Positions 17,172 through 26,551 of a DNA stretch of 64,000 nucleotides are shown piece by piece. The first letter of the stretch is position 1; each line of letters opens with the position of its first letter. Under the pieces are notes generated by a model. It made no database searches. It was not told the DNA's origin and saw only the letters and a program-made list of their open reading frames with translations. The translations under genes and the position numbers were made by a program. Origin of the DNA: Streptacidiphilus carbonis (GTDB taxonomy: Bacteria; Actinomycetota; Actinomycetes; Streptomycetales; Streptomycetaceae); the NCBI RefSeq assembly GCF_000787775.1, contig NZ_BBPM01000023.1, forward strand, positions 52,523-116,522, written 5' to 3'.

Positions 17172-20031
17172 GGCGGGTTCCCTCCTTGTCGTAGAGCACC
17201 GGGTCGGTGATCCGGACTGGGTGCACGCCTTCCTCCAGAGGGGCGTAGAGGGTATCGCCGATGCGCTCGCGGCCGGCTTTGACCAGGGCCAGGGCGAAGG
17301 TCCGGCCGAGGGCGGCGCTGCGGTAGCTGGAGGTGACATGGCCCAGCATGGGGACGGGTGGGGCCGGGACCGCTGCGGTGGCGATGAGTTGGGCGCCCTC
17401 GGGGAGGCGCAGGGAAGGGTCCTCCGGCAGTAGGCCGACCAGTTGTTTGCGGTCGGGGCGCAGGTTCTCGGCCCGGGTGAAGGAGCGCTTGCCGATGAAG
17501 TCGGGCTTCTTCCTGGAGACCGCCCAGCCCAGGCCGAGGTCCTGCGGGGTGACCGTGCCGTCGGTGTCCTGGCCGATGATGGGATACCCCTTCTCGGCGC
17601 GCAGGACGTGCATGGTCTCGGTGCCGTAAGGGGTGATGCCGTACGGCTCCCCCGCTGCGATCAGCGCCTCCCAGAGCCGCGGTCCCTCCCAGCCGCGGAC
17701 GTTGACCTCGTAGGCCAGCTCGCCGGAGAAGCTGATCCGGCAGATCCGGGCCGGGATGCCGGCGACGGTGGCGTCGCGCCAGGTCATGAAGGGGAAGGCG
17801 GCGTTGGCGACATCCAGGTCGGGGGCGACGGCGGCGAGCACCGCGCGGGAGTCCGGGCCGACCAGCGGGACGGTCACCCAGTGGTCGGTCACCGAGGTGA
17901 GCGTCACCCGGAGGTGCGGCCACTCGGTCTGCAGCCATTCCTCCATCCAGTCCAGGATCTTGGCGGCGTTGCCGGTGGTCGTGGTGAGCAGGAACTCCTC
18001 CTCGGCCACCCGGATGACGGTGCCGTCGTCCAGCACCATGCCGTCGACGCCGCACATCACGCCGTAGCGGGCCGCGCCGGGTTTCAGCGTGCTGATCAGG
18101 TTGGTGTAGAGGCGGTCCAGCAGTTCCCCCGCGTCCGGGCCCTGGACGGAGACCTTGCCCAGGGTGGAGCCGTCCATCAGGGCCACGCCCTCCCGGGCCG
18201 CCCGGCACTCGCGCAGCACGGCCCGGTCCATGGACTCGCCCGGGCGCGGGTAGCAGCGGGGGCGCTTCCACTGGCCGACGTTCTCGAACTCGGCGCCGTG
18301 GGCCGTGTGCCAGGCGTGGAGCGGGGTGACCCGCACCGGGTCGAAGAGCGCGCCCCGGTCGCGTCCGGCCAGCGCGGCGAAGGCGACGGGTGTGTACGGG
18401 GGGCGGAAGGTGGTGGTGCCGAGGGTGGCGATGTCCGCGCCGAGCGCATCGGCGACGATGCCGGAGGCGATCACGCCGGAGGTGCGGCCCTGGTCGTGGG
18501 CGGTGCCGATGGTGGTGTAGCGCTTGACGTGCTCCACCGAGCGCAGCCCGGCCCCGGTGGCCCGGAGCACGTCGGCGACGGTGGCGTCGCGCTGGAGGTC
18601 GACGAAGCGGGGGCGGGGCTCGCCGCCGTCCGTCTCGGCGGGGTCGGGGACCGACCAGAGGACCAGGCCGGGGGTTTGATCCGGGACCGGCTCGGTGGCG
18701 GGAACCGGGGCCGACACCGGGATCGATGCCCGGGTCGATGCCGGGGCGTCGGCCGCCTGTGCTCCGTCGGCCAGGCAGTCGGCCAGTGTGGCACGGCCGT
18801 TGGCGGCTCCGGCGACGCGTAGGTTCGGCAGGTCGCCGGTGGGGAGGAAGGCGCCGCGCGCGGGGTCGTAGTGCAGGGCGCCCCGCGCGTGGCTGTAGAG
18901 GTGCGCCACCGGGTTCCAGCCGCCGGAGACCAGCAGCAGGTCGCAGTCCACGCCACGGCGCGGACCGTGCAGGCGTCCGCCCGCGTACGGTGCGGTGTGG
19001 GCGCGGGTGATCCGCTCCGATCCGCTGGTCCCGGTCACCACCTCCCCCGCGCGGATTTCGATGCCGCGCCGGGCGCACTGTTCCGCCCACGCCTCGGGCA
19101 CCGTCGTGCGGGCGTCGACCACCGCCGCGACGGTGACACCGGCGTCGACGAGGTCGGTCGCGGCGGCGTAGGCGCTGTCGTCGGTGGTGAACACGACGGC
19201 CTGACGGCCGGTCAGGACGCCGTAGCGGTGCAGATAGGTGCGGGCCGCGCCGGCCAGCATGATGCCGGGGCGGTCGTTGTCGGGGAAGACCAGAGGGCGC
19301 TCGTGGGCGCCGGTGGCGACGACGGTACGGCGGGCGCGCAGTCGCCAGACCCGTTGCCGGGACGTCCCGGCGGGGGCGTCGAAACCCAGGTGGTCGGTGC
19401 GCCGTTCCAGGGCCAGGACGAAGTCGTCGTCGTAGTGGCCGAAGGCCGTCGTCCGGCTTAGCACGCGGACATCGGGGAGGGCGGCCAGTTCGGCGACGAC
19501 ACCTGCGGCCCACTCCGGGCCCGGCAGGCCGTCCACTCGCTCCGCCGTGCCGAGCAGCGATCCGCCGGGCCGCGGCTGGTCGTCGACCAGGACCACCCGC
19601 TGTCCGTCGCGCGCGCCGGCCAGCGCCGCCAGCAGCCCGGCCGGGCCGGCGCCGACCACCAGCAGGTCGCAGTGGGCGTGCACGGCGTCGTAGCGCGCCG
19701 GGTCGGCGGCGGTGGCGAGCCGGCCGCGTCCGGCCGGGCCCCGCGCCACCAGTCCGGCGTACAGCTCCACCGTGGTGGCCTGCAGCATCGGTTCGGGGAA
19801 GGGTTCCTCGATCTGCACCAGGGCGGAGGGCTCCTCGACGCCGGCCGACATGATGCCGCGCGGACGCCGGTAGGCGATGCCGGTCGCCACCCGGTGCACG
19901 CCGTTGGCCAGCAGCGCGGAGGCCAGGGTGTCGCCGGGGTGGCCGGTGTACCTCCGGCCGTCGAAGCTGAACTCCAGGTCGGTGCCCTGGTCGACCAGGC
20001 CGCGGCCGGGCAGGCGGAAGGGTGCGGTCAT
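17161..20031 (-). CDS. soxA: Sarcosine oxidase alpha subunit
   Basis: 956 residues, the usual length. An N-terminal ferredoxin-like domain without cluster cysteines (about 1-95) is followed by an NAD-binding Rossmann domain (VVGAGPAGLLAALAGARDGQ, about 120-140) and a C-terminal aminomethyltransferase (GcvT-like) tetrahydrofolate-binding domain (about 580-956). The complex demethylates sarcosine to glycine and passes the methyl to folate, making methylene-tetrahydrofolate and hydrogen peroxide. The ATG at 20031 overlaps the soxD stop by 4 bp. Cytoplasmic. No glyA or purU accompanies it, unlike in many sox operons. Confidence 0.95.
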   Translation of the reverse strand: MTAPFRLPGRGLVDQGTDLEFSFDGRRYTGHPGDTLASALLANGVHRVATGIAYRRPRGIMSAGVEEPSALVQIEEPFPEPMLQATTVELYAGLVARGPAGRGRLATAADPARYDAVHAHCDLLVVGAGPAGLLAALAGARDGQRVVLVDDQPRPGGSLLGTAERVDGLPGPEWAAGVVAELAALPDVRVLSRTTAFGHYDDDFVLALERRTDHLGFDAPAGTSRQRVWRLRARRTVVATGAHERPLVFPDNDRPGIMLAGAARTYLHRYGVLTGRQAVVFTTDDSAYAAATDLVDAGVTVAAVVDARTTVPEAWAEQCARRGIEIRAGEVVTGTSGSERITRAHTAPYAGGRLHGPRRGVDCDLLLVSGGWNPVAHLYSHARGALHYDPARGAFLPTGDLPNLRVAGAANGRATLADCLADGAQAADAPASTRASIPVSAPVPATEPVPDQTPGLVLWSVPDPAETDGGEPRPRFVDLQRDATVADVLRATGAGLRSVEHVKRYTTIGTAHDQGRTSGVIASGIVADALGADIATLGTTTFRPPYTPVAFAALAGRDRGALFDPVRVTPLHAWHTAHGAEFENVGQWKRPRCYPRPGESMDRAVLRECRAAREGVALMDGSTLGKVSVQGPDAGELLDRLYTNLISTLKPGAARYGVMCGVDGMVLDDGTVIRVAEEEFLLTTTTGNAAKILDWMEEWLQTEWPHLRVTLTSVTDHWVTVPLVGPDSRAVLAAVAPDLDVANAAFPFMTWRDATVAGIPARICRISFSGELAYEVNVRGWEGPRLWEALIAAGEPYGITPYGTETMHVLRAEKGYPIIGQDTDGTVTPQDLGLGWAVSRKKPDFIGKRSFTRAENLRPDRKQLVGLLPEDPSLRLPEGAQLIATAAVPAPPVPMLGHVTSSYRSAALGRTFALALVKAGRERIGDTLYAPLEEGVHPVRITDPVLYDKEGTRRDG

Positions 20032-20312
20032 GGGGTGGGAACCTCCGGGCGGGGCTCGCCGGACCGGTAGACGGTAAGCAGTCGGTGGGTGGCGGTGTCG
20101 CGGACGGCGTTGAACCAGCGGCGGCAGCCGGCGCTGTGCATCCAGCGCTCCGCGAAGGGGCCCTTGGGGTTGTCGCGGAAGAAGACGTACTGGGCCCACT
20201 CCTGGTCGGTCAGGCCCTGCGGGTCGTCGGGGTAGGCGATATGGGCCTGGCCGCCGTAGTGGTACTCGGCCTCCTCGCGCGGTCCGCACCAGGGGCAGGG
20301 GATGAGCTGCAT
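20028..20312 (-). CDS. soxD: Sarcosine oxidase delta subunit
   Basis: 94 residues, full family length. The N-terminal CPWCGPREEAEY holds two zinc ligands; a Cys and a His-containing segment follow (WMHSAGCRRWFNAVRDT). This is the small zinc-binding subunit of heterotetrameric sarcosine oxidase. The ATG at 20312 has a clear AGGAGG site. It overlaps soxA by ATGA and lies 85 bp after soxB; that gap shows no terminator. Confidence 0.94.
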   Translation of the reverse strand: MQLIPCPWCGPREEAEYHYGGQAHIAYPDDPQGLTDQEWAQYVFFRDNPKGPFAERWMHSAGCRRWFNAVRDTATHRLLTVYRSGEPRPEVPTP

Positions 20313-20397
20313 GCGGTTCCTCCTGTCGACGGGGGATGGTGTGTGGCGGGGGCAGCGGCGGGCCAGTGGCGAGGCGTTGCCGGGACGGCGACCGGGG

Positions 20398-21615
20398 TCA
20401 GTGGGCGACGGCTGCGGCGCCGTGTTCGTCGACCAGCGCGCCGGTGGTGAAGCGGTCCAGGGTGAACGGGGCGTTGTAGGGGTGCGGTTCGTCGTTGGCG
20501 ACGGTGTGGGCGAAGCACCAGCCGACGCCCGGTGTCGCCTTGAAACCGCCGGTTCCCCAGCCGCAGTTGAGGTAGAGGCCGGCGACCGGGGTGAGGCCGA
20601 CGATGGGTGAGGCGTCCGGAGTGGTGTCCACGATTCCGGCCCAGCTCCGCAGCAGATGGGCCCGTGCGAAGACCGGGAAGAGTTCCAGGGCCGCCGCCAT
20701 CTGCCGCTCGATGATGTGGAAGGAGCCGCGCTGGCCGTAGCCGTTCTGGCTGTCGATGCCGGCGCCCATGACCAGTTCGCCCTTGTGCGCCTGGGAGACG
20801 TAGACGTGCACCGCGTTGGACATCACCACGGTGGGGTGCACGGGTTCCAGCAGGTCGGAGACCAGGGCCTGGAGCGGATGGCTCTGCAACGGCAGCCGCA
20901 GCCCGGCCATCGCGGCCAGGACCGAGGTGTGTCCGGCCGCCGCCAACGCGACCTTTCCGGCGGCGATCCGGCCCCGGGTGGTGTTCACGCCGACCACCCG
21001 TCCCGCGCGGATGTCCAGTCCGGTCACCTCGCAGTCCTGGATCAGGTCGATCCCGTACTCGTCGGCCCGACGGGCGAAGCCCCAGGCCACGTAGTCGTGC
21101 TTGGCGATCCCGGCGCGGGGCTGGTAGGTCGCGCCGAGCACCGGATGGCGCACGTCCGGCGAGATGTCGACGATCGGGCAGACCTCGGCGACCTGCTCGG
21201 GCTCCAGCCATTCGGCGTCCACCCCGTTGAGCCGGTTGGCGTACACCCGCCGTCGGCTCTCGCGGACGTCCTGCAGGGTGTGCGCCAGGTTGAGCACTCC
21301 GCGCTGGCTGAACAGCAGCGGGTAGCCGAGGTCCTGCTCCAGTCCCTCCCAGAGCTTGAGCGCGTGCTCGTAGATCGCGGCGCTCTCGTCCCAGAGGTAG
21401 TTGGAGCGGATGATGGTGGTGTTGCGGGCCATGTTCCCGCCGGCCAGCCAGCCCTTCTCCAGCACCGCGACCCGGCGGATGCCGTGGTTGCGGGCCAGGT
21501 AGTAGGCGGTCGCCAGGCCGTGTCCACCGCCGCCGACCACCACCACGTCGTAGCCGGACGCGGGGTCGGGGTTGCGCCAGAGGAAGTCCGGGTGCTCAAC
21601 GTCGGCCAGCGTCAT
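20398..21615 (-). CDS. soxB: Sarcosine oxidase beta subunit
   Basis: 405 residues. The N-terminal FAD-binding Rossmann motif [20 protein letters not shown] is at about 24-43 and a DAO-type oxidoreductase fold follows. The His in [12 protein letters not shown] matches the family position that binds FMN covalently, and the C-terminal [13 protein letters not shown] is the second FAD contact. This subunit carries out the amine oxidation. It is the first gene of the sox operon, with AAGGAG before its ATG, and is divergent from a GntR regulator across a 134-bp region with an operator palindrome. Confidence 0.95.
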   Translation of the reverse strand: MTLADVEHPDFLWRNPDPASGYDVVVVGGGGHGLATAYYLARNHGIRRVAVLEKGWLAGGNMARNTTIIRSNYLWDESAAIYEHALKLWEGLEQDLGYPLLFSQRGVLNLAHTLQDVRESRRRVYANRLNGVDAEWLEPEQVAEVCPIVDISPDVRHPVLGATYQPRAGIAKHDYVAWGFARRADEYGIDLIQDCEVTGLDIRAGRVVGVNTTRGRIAAGKVALAAAGHTSVLAAMAGLRLPLQSHPLQALVSDLLEPVHPTVVMSNAVHVYVSQAHKGELVMGAGIDSQNGYGQRGSFHIIERQMAAALELFPVFARAHLLRSWAGIVDTTPDASPIVGLTPVAGLYLNCGWGTGGFKATPGVGWCFAHTVANDEPHPYNAPFTLDRFTTGALVDEHGAAAVAH

Positions 21616-21644
21616 GCGGCTCCTTGGAATCCCAGCATGCGACG

Positions 21645-21658
21645 ACTGATATACCAGT
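21645..21658. promoter_or_regulatory. GntR-type operator between soxB and its regulator
   Basis: ACTGATATACCAGT is a 14-bp palindrome with one mismatched pair, the size and TGGT/ACCA-like composition of FadR-subfamily GntR sites. It lies 30 bp upstream of soxB, over a possible -10 (TATATC on the minus strand), and about 90 bp upstream of the divergent gntR gene, so one regulator could control both. Confidence 0.55.
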
Positions 21659-21749
21659 TGCTGCGTTACGGTAGGTCCGCCGCCGGAACGGCGTCAAGGA
21701 GTCGAGCGGGTCGAGCGGGCCGCGAGAGCCGGAGGAGGGACACCGAACC

Positions 21750-22409
21750 ATGACCGTCAGCAGCGGTACCGCCTCACCCTCGCTGGCCGAGCATGCGTAC
21801 CGGACCCTCACCGACCAGTTGGTGACGCTGCAGATCCGGCCCGGATCGCCGCTCAACGACGAGCAGTTGGCGCGGCAGCTGGGCGTCGGCCGGACCCCCG
21901 TCCGGGAGGCGCTGAAGCGGCTGGAGGCGGACCGCCTGGTCGTGGCCTATCCCCGGCGCGGCACCTTCGCCACCGAGGTACACCTCACCGACCTCGGCCA
22001 TGTCTCGGAGGTGCGGCGGCAGTTGGAGCCGCTGGCGGCTGCGGCGGCGGCCCGCAGGGCATCCGCCGGGGACCGCGAACTGCTGGCCGGGCTGGCCGAG
22101 TCGGCCGCCGAGCAGAGCAGCCGGCCGGCGGTCGAGCCGGTCGAGTTGATGCGGCTTGACCTGCGGCTGCACCGCGCCGTCTATGCCGCGACCGGCAATC
22201 CGTTCCTGGAGTCCACGCTGATCAGCTACGACAATCTGGCCACCCGGATCTGGTGCCTGTTCCTGGACCGGCTCCCCGGGCTGGCCGGGCATGTCGGCGA
22301 GCACAGCGCCCTGCTGCGTGCGGTGATCGACGGCGACGCGGAGCGGGCCGCTGCTTGTGCGACGGACCATGTGACCGGTTTCGAGGCAGCGATCCGCGCC
22401 GTCCTCTGA
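21750..22409 (+). CDS. GntR/FadR-family transcriptional regulator, probable sox regulator
   Basis: 219 residues. The winged helix-turn-helix at about 20-75 contains LNDEQLARQLGVGRTPVREA, and the FCD ligand domain (about 85-215) contains the metal-binding Asp/His pattern DLRLHRAVYAATGNP and the later GEHSALLRAVIDGD. GGAGGAGG lies upstream of the ATG. It is divergent from soxB with a palindrome between them, so repression of soxBDAG relieved by sarcosine or a related metabolite is the natural inference. Confidence 0.9.
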   Translation: MTVSSGTASPSLAEHAYRTLTDQLVTLQIRPGSPLNDEQLARQLGVGRTPVREALKRLEADRLVVAYPRRGTFATEVHLTDLGHVSEVRRQLEPLAAAAAARRASAGDRELLAGLAESAAEQSSRPAVEPVELMRLDLRLHRAVYAATGNPFLESTLISYDNLATRIWCLFLDRLPGLAGHVGEHSALLRAVIDGDAERAAACATDHVTGFEAAIRAVL

Positions 22410-22468
22410 CGGGCGGTCCGGAGCTGTTCCGCACCTGTTTCCTGCGCGAAAACCTTCTGCGCAAAGCC

Positions 22469-22499
22469 TTGTCAGCAAAACATCTAACCTTGTAGGTTA
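22469..22499 (+). promoter_or_regulatory. Promoter with overlapping GntR operator for the permease gene
   Basis: A -35 box TTGTCA (22469-22474) and a -10 box TAGGTT (22493-22498) are 18 bp apart. A perfect palindrome TAACCT-TGT-AGGTTA (22485-22499) covers the -10 box. A repressor here, most likely one of the two flanking GntR proteins, would shut off the permease. Confidence 0.6.
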
Positions 22500-22599
22500 A
22501 CGCCCCAATGAGCCGCAGCCTCGCTCACCAGCGCATTCTGCCGCGCCCACCCGCCGGTTGATCCACCGTCACGTCCCGACTCCGCCACGAGGACCAACC

Positions 22600-24177
22600 A
22601 TGGCCACTTCGAGCCACGAATCAGTCACGCAGGACGACGACAGACAACTCGCCGAACTCGGCTACAAGCCGGAGCTGAACCGCTCCTGGTCCGGGTTCTC
22701 CAACTTCGCCATCTCCTTCTCCGTCATCTCCATCCTCAGCGGGTGCTTCACCAGCTTCTTCGTCGGCTGGAACAGCGGCGGGCCGGTGGCCATCGCCTGG
22801 GGCTGGCCGATCGTCTCGGCATTCATCCTGGTCATCGGCGTCTGCATGTCCGAACTGGTGTCGGCCTATCCCACCTCGGGCGGGATGTACTTCTGGTCGG
22901 CGAAGCTCGGCAGCATCAAGGCCAGCTACTACACCGGCTGGCTGGACTTCATCGGCCTGCTGGCGATCACCGCCTCCGTCTCCTACGGCTGCGCGACCTT
23001 CATCGACTCCACCATCGGTACCTTCAGCAGCAGCTGGGCCTCGCACTACTCGCTGAACCGGGTCTTCCTGATCTTCCTGGGAGTGCTCGCCGCGGTCGCG
23101 CTGATCAGCATCTTCTCCAGCCATCTGCTGGCGCTGCTGAACAACATCTCGGTGTGGTGGCACGTGCTCGGTGTGGCCGTGATCATCGTCGTGCTGATCG
23201 CCCTGCCGCACCACCACCAGGGCGTCGCCGCGGTGTTCACCCACACCGTCAACAACACCGGCTTCTTCGGCGGACACACCGGCGGCCTGGGCTTCCTCTT
23301 CTACGTGCTGCCGCTGGCCGCGATCCTGCCGCAGTACACCATCACCGGCTACGACGCCTCCTGCCACCTGTCCGAGGAGACCGTCGGCGCGGCCGACTCA
23401 GCCGCCAAGGGCATCTGGAAGTCGATCCTCTACTCCGCCATCGGCGGCTGGGTGCTGATGCTCAGCTTCCTCTTCGCGGTGCAGGACCCGGCCAAGGTCA
23501 CCGCGGCCGGCGGCGGCGTGGCCACCGTGCTCACCCAGGCGCTCAGCCCCAACTGGGCCGGGTTCGTGCTGCTGGTCTCCTCGGTCGGCCAGTTCTTCTG
23601 CGCCGTCGCCTGCATGACCAGCATCACCCGGATGCTGTACGCGTTCAGCCGGGACGGCGCGGTGCCCGGCGCCCGCTACTGGACCAAGCTGACCAGCAAG
23701 CAGGTCCCGGTCTACGGCATGCTGGCGATCGCGGTCCTGGCCGTGCTGCTGACCCTGCCCGCGCTGGTCACCGTGGACATCAACGGGGCCCCGGTACCGG
23801 TCGCCTTCAACGCCATCATCTCCATCGGCGTGGTCGGGCTCTACCTCTCCTTCGCCATCCCGATCTTCCTGCGCCGGCGGGCCGGGTCCGCCTTCACCCC
23901 GGGCGGCTGGACCCTCGGCGCCAAGTACAAGTGGCTGTGCGTGCTCGCGCTCGCCGAGATCGCGGTCACCACGGTGATCGCGGTGCTGCCCACCTCCCCG
24001 GGAGGGGTGCCCGGCAACTCCGGGTTCAGCTGGAAGTACGTCAACTACACCCCGCTGGTCGTGGGCGGTGCGCTGATCCTGCTCTGGGCGGCCTGGCACC
24101 TCTCGGTGAAGAAGACCTTCACCGGGCCCCGGCAGACGATCGACCCGGTCACCGACCTGGACACGGTCACCGGGTGA
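22600..24177 (+). CDS. APC-family amino-acid permease (GABA/choline permease subfamily)
   Basis: 525 residues with about 12 membrane helices. The N-terminal signature GYKPELNRSWSGFSNFAISF followed by FTSFFVGWNSGGPVAIAWGW is that of the ACT group (GABA, choline and basic amino-acid permeases), and the mid-protein ITGYDASCHLSEE motif is also family-typical. It imports an amine or amino acid by proton symport. Placed beside soxBDAG and two GntR genes, sarcosine, betaine-derived or similar N-methyl compounds are plausible cargo, by inference. The ATG at 22600 has GAGG upstream. Confidence 0.88.
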   Translation: MATSSHESVTQDDDRQLAELGYKPELNRSWSGFSNFAISFSVISILSGCFTSFFVGWNSGGPVAIAWGWPIVSAFILVIGVCMSELVSAYPTSGGMYFWSAKLGSIKASYYTGWLDFIGLLAITASVSYGCATFIDSTIGTFSSSWASHYSLNRVFLIFLGVLAAVALISIFSSHLLALLNNISVWWHVLGVAVIIVVLIALPHHHQGVAAVFTHTVNNTGFFGGHTGGLGFLFYVLPLAAILPQYTITGYDASCHLSEETVGAADSAAKGIWKSILYSAIGGWVLMLSFLFAVQDPAKVTAAGGGVATVLTQALSPNWAGFVLLVSSVGQFFCAVACMTSITRMLYAFSRDGAVPGARYWTKLTSKQVPVYGMLAIAVLAVLLTLPALVTVDINGAPVPVAFNAIISIGVVGLYLSFAIPIFLRRRAGSAFTPGGWTLGAKYKWLCVLALAEIAVTTVIAVLPTSPGGVPGNSGFSWKYVNYTPLVVGGALILLWAAWHLSVKKTFTGPRQTIDPVTDLDTVTG

Positions 24178-24209
24178 TCCACTGGTTACCATCGGAGCCT
24201 CAGCTCCAC

Positions 24210-24248
24210 CCCCTCCGGACCGGGACCGCATCGGTCCGTCCGGAGGGG
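24210..24248. terminator. Hairpin after the permease gene
   Basis: Outer stem CCCCTCCGGA/TCCGGAGGGG (10 bp) and inner stem GGACCG/CGGTCC around a CAT loop. It lies 33 bp past the permease stop and 20 bp before the next GntR gene, so it probably separates the two. Confidence 0.55.
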
Positions 24249-24268
24249 AACACCAGGGAAAGGGTGCG

Positions 24269-25042
24269 GTGTCCGACCTCTCGGCGTTCCTCAGACTCCC
24301 CGGGTCGGAGACGGCGGCCCGTGCCGAGCTCGTCGTCCAGCAGTTGCAGACCGCCGTCTCCATCGGTCTGCTGGTGCACGGCCAGCGCCTGCCCCCCGAG
24401 GCCGAGCTGGCCGGGCAGCTGGGCGTCTCCACCGGCAGCCTGCGCCAGGCGCTGACCATCCTGCGGCAGCGCGGGGTGATCCGGACCCGGCCCGGACGCA
24501 ACGGCGGCAGCGTCGTCGACAGCTCGGCCGCCGAGACCGCGGAGTCGATCGCCGACCAGGTGCGCAGTCGCAGCAGCGAGGACCTCCGCGACCTCGGCGA
24601 CCACTGCGCGGCCCTGTTGGGCGCGGCCGCGCGGCTGGCCGCCGCCCGGGCCTGCGAGCAGGACCTCGACGAGCTGCGCAGCCATGCGGCCCGTTTCCGC
24701 ACCGCGGTGGTCACCAACGACCTCGGTGCCTGCCGGCGCAGCTACAGCCGTTTCCGGATCCACCTCGGCGTCGCCGCCCGCTCCCCCCGACTGACCGTCC
24801 AACTGGTGCAGCTGGTGGGCGAGTTCGCCCCGCTGCGATGGTCCGTCGCGGAGGCCGCCCCGGAGTCCGTCACGGCCCGGAAGCGGGTCGACGAGCGGCA
24901 GGTGGCGATCCTGGACGCGATCGAGGCGAAGGACGGCGAGGGCGCGCGGGACCTGGCGGTGGCCCACCAGGAGGAGGAGACCCGGGGGCTGATCGTCCGT
25001 CAGTCGGCGCTTCAGGTTACGGAGCCGCCGGTCGCCGAGTAG
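24269..25042 (+). CDS. GntR/FadR-family transcriptional regulator
   Basis: 257 residues. The winged helix (about 20-80) contains LPPEAELAGQLGVSTGSLRQ and GVIRTRPGRNGGSVV; the FCD domain (about 95-245) has the RFRIHLGVAARSPRL segment. The GTG start at 24269 follows AGGGAAAGG. Its arrangement after the permease suggests it governs that gene, whose promoter carries a palindrome of the right kind. The last 31 bp overlap the convergent araC gene. Confidence 0.88.
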   Translation: MSDLSAFLRLPGSETAARAELVVQQLQTAVSIGLLVHGQRLPPEAELAGQLGVSTGSLRQALTILRQRGVIRTRPGRNGGSVVDSSAAETAESIADQVRSRSSEDLRDLGDHCAALLGAAARLAAARACEQDLDELRSHAARFRTAVVTNDLGACRRSYSRFRIHLGVAARSPRLTVQLVQLVGEFAPLRWSVAEAAPESVTARKRVDERQVAILDAIEAKDGEGARDLAVAHQEEETRGLIVRQSALQVTEPPVAE

Positions 25043-25875
25043 CGCGCGTAGGTGGTCGGCGGCAGGCCGACCACCGCGGTGAAGTCCCGGCTGAGGTGCG
25101 CCTGGTCGGCGTAGCCGAGGTCGGCTGCCAGGGCGGCCCAGTCGACGGACCCCTCCCCCGCCCGCTGGGCGGCCTCGTGCAGCCGGGCGCGGCGCAGCAC
25201 CCACTTCGGCGAGGCGCCCACGTACTCGGCGAACAGCCGCTGCAGGGTGCGGACCGACACCCCGCAGCGGTCGGCCAACTGCTCCACCCGGACCAGGGCG
25301 TGGTCACCGGTCGCCGTCTCGACCATGGCGGCCACCTCGGCCGCCTGCGGATCGGGCTCGGGCAGGCGGTCCAGCAGGAAGGCGTCGGCCAGGGCGGCCA
25401 TCGCGGCAGGCTCCGACTGGGCCAGGATCCGGCCGTTGGCCTCGTCGACCTCGGCACCGAAGTACCGGTGCGCGGGCACGGTCCGGTCCGACAGCTCCTG
25501 CACCGGGCGTCCCCAGAACGGGCGGAAGCCGCCGGGCCGGAACTTCACCCCGAGCACCTGGCCCTGCCCCTCCAGCCGGCGGACGAAGAGTCCGCGGTCC
25601 ACCCCGTAGAGGACCGGTTCGGGCTCCTCGAACACCAGATGGACACTGGGGTGGCTGAGCACCTTCTGGTCGTACGGGGGCTGCCCGCGCAGGTCCCAGC
25701 GGACATTCCAGTGGAACTCCACAAAGGGGGCCAGGTCGGGCACCGGGGGAACCGTGGTCAGGACGGCGCGGGCCGCCGCGCTCTGCGGGCGCAGCACCCC
25801 GCGGGCCTGCTCGATGGCGGCCGGCGTCGCCTCCGGCCCGCCGTCCTGCGTCCCGTCCGCGTCCGTACTGGTCAC
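25012..25875 (-). CDS. AraC-family transcriptional regulator
   Basis: 287 residues. The N-terminal ligand-type domain (about 45-150, with HWNVRWDLRG and KVLSHPSVHLVFE) is of the class found in many actinobacterial AraC proteins. The C-terminal pair of helix-turn-helices (about 185-280) contains CGVSVRTLQRLFAEYVGASP and ADLGYADQAHLSRDFTAVVG. GTG start at 25875. It is divergent from the DinB-like gene at 25941 across 65 bp, a common actinobacterial pairing of regulator and target. It overlaps the end of the convergent gntR gene by 31 bp. Confidence 0.9.
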   Translation of the reverse strand: MTSTDADGTQDGGPEATPAAIEQARGVLRPQSAAARAVLTTVPPVPDLAPFVEFHWNVRWDLRGQPPYDQKVLSHPSVHLVFEEPEPVLYGVDRGLFVRRLEGQGQVLGVKFRPGGFRPFWGRPVQELSDRTVPAHRYFGAEVDEANGRILAQSEPAAMAALADAFLLDRLPEPDPQAAEVAAMVETATGDHALVRVEQLADRCGVSVRTLQRLFAEYVGASPKWVLRRARLHEAAQRAGEGSVDWAALAADLGYADQAHLSRDFTAVVGLPPTTYARYSATGGSVT

Positions 25876-25940
25876 AGGGAAAGCCTAGGGTGTCGCGTTT
25901 CTTCAAGACAGGTGGGCCCGGCGCGCCTAGCGTGGACCGC

Positions 25941-26522
25941 ATGACGAATCTTCTTCCCCAGCTCACCGCCGCCGCCGACGAGGCCGCCAGGATCGCCCGC
26001 GGCGTCACCCCCGACCAGCTCACCGGCCGCACCCCCGACACCGAGTGGGATGTCAGGACCCTTACTAATCACCTGGTGCTCTGGACGTCCTACAACTTCG
26101 AGCTCCGCGCCCGCGGCGAGTCCGTCCCCGACGACTGGCAGCAGCGCGACTTCACCGCCGAGCCCGGCTGGGCCGAGGCGTACGCCCAGCAACTGGACCG
26201 GGCCATCGCCGCCTGGTCCGACCCGAAGGTGTGGGAGGGCGAGGTCAAGATGGGCGACTCGTCCATGCCGGCCTCCGCTGTCGCCGGCATGATCCTGCTC
26301 GAACTGGTGCTGCACGGCTGGGAACTGGCTGTCGCCACCGGCCAGGAGATCCGGGTCCCGGGCACGGTGGACGCCGCCGTCCTCGGCCTGGTCGAGGAGT
26401 ACGCCGAGATGTACCGGCAGTACGAGGGCTTCGCCGAGGCCAGGCCCACCGAGCCCGACATGACCATGTTCGACCGCGCCCTCGCCCTCTCCGGCCGCGA
26501 CCCGAACTGGAGCGCCGCCTAG
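25941..26522 (+). CDS. DinB-like TIGR03086-family metal-binding protein
   Basis: 193 residues from the ATG at 25941. The N-terminal four-helix bundle has the family pattern EWDVRTLTNHLV and a later LELVLHGWELAVATGQ, giving the His residues that bind a divalent metal in the DinB/mycothiol-dependent maleylpyruvate isomerase fold. Relatives use mycothiol as cofactor or act in detoxification; the reaction here is unknown. It is divergent from the AraC regulator that probably controls it and ends at a strong hairpin. Confidence 0.82.
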   Translation: MTNLLPQLTAAADEAARIARGVTPDQLTGRTPDTEWDVRTLTNHLVLWTSYNFELRARGESVPDDWQQRDFTAEPGWAEAYAQQLDRAIAAWSDPKVWEGEVKMGDSSMPASAVAGMILLELVLHGWELAVATGQEIRVPGTVDAAVLGLVEEYAEMYRQYEGFAEARPTEPDMTMFDRALALSGRDPNWSAA

Positions 26523-26551
26523 GCCCCGCCCGGGCGGGGGAAGGAAGACGA

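Noticed and set aside
17172-17339. Longer soxG reading frame
   Set aside because: The extra N-terminus lies entirely inside soxA and has no family similarity; the GTG at 17171 gives the normal length.
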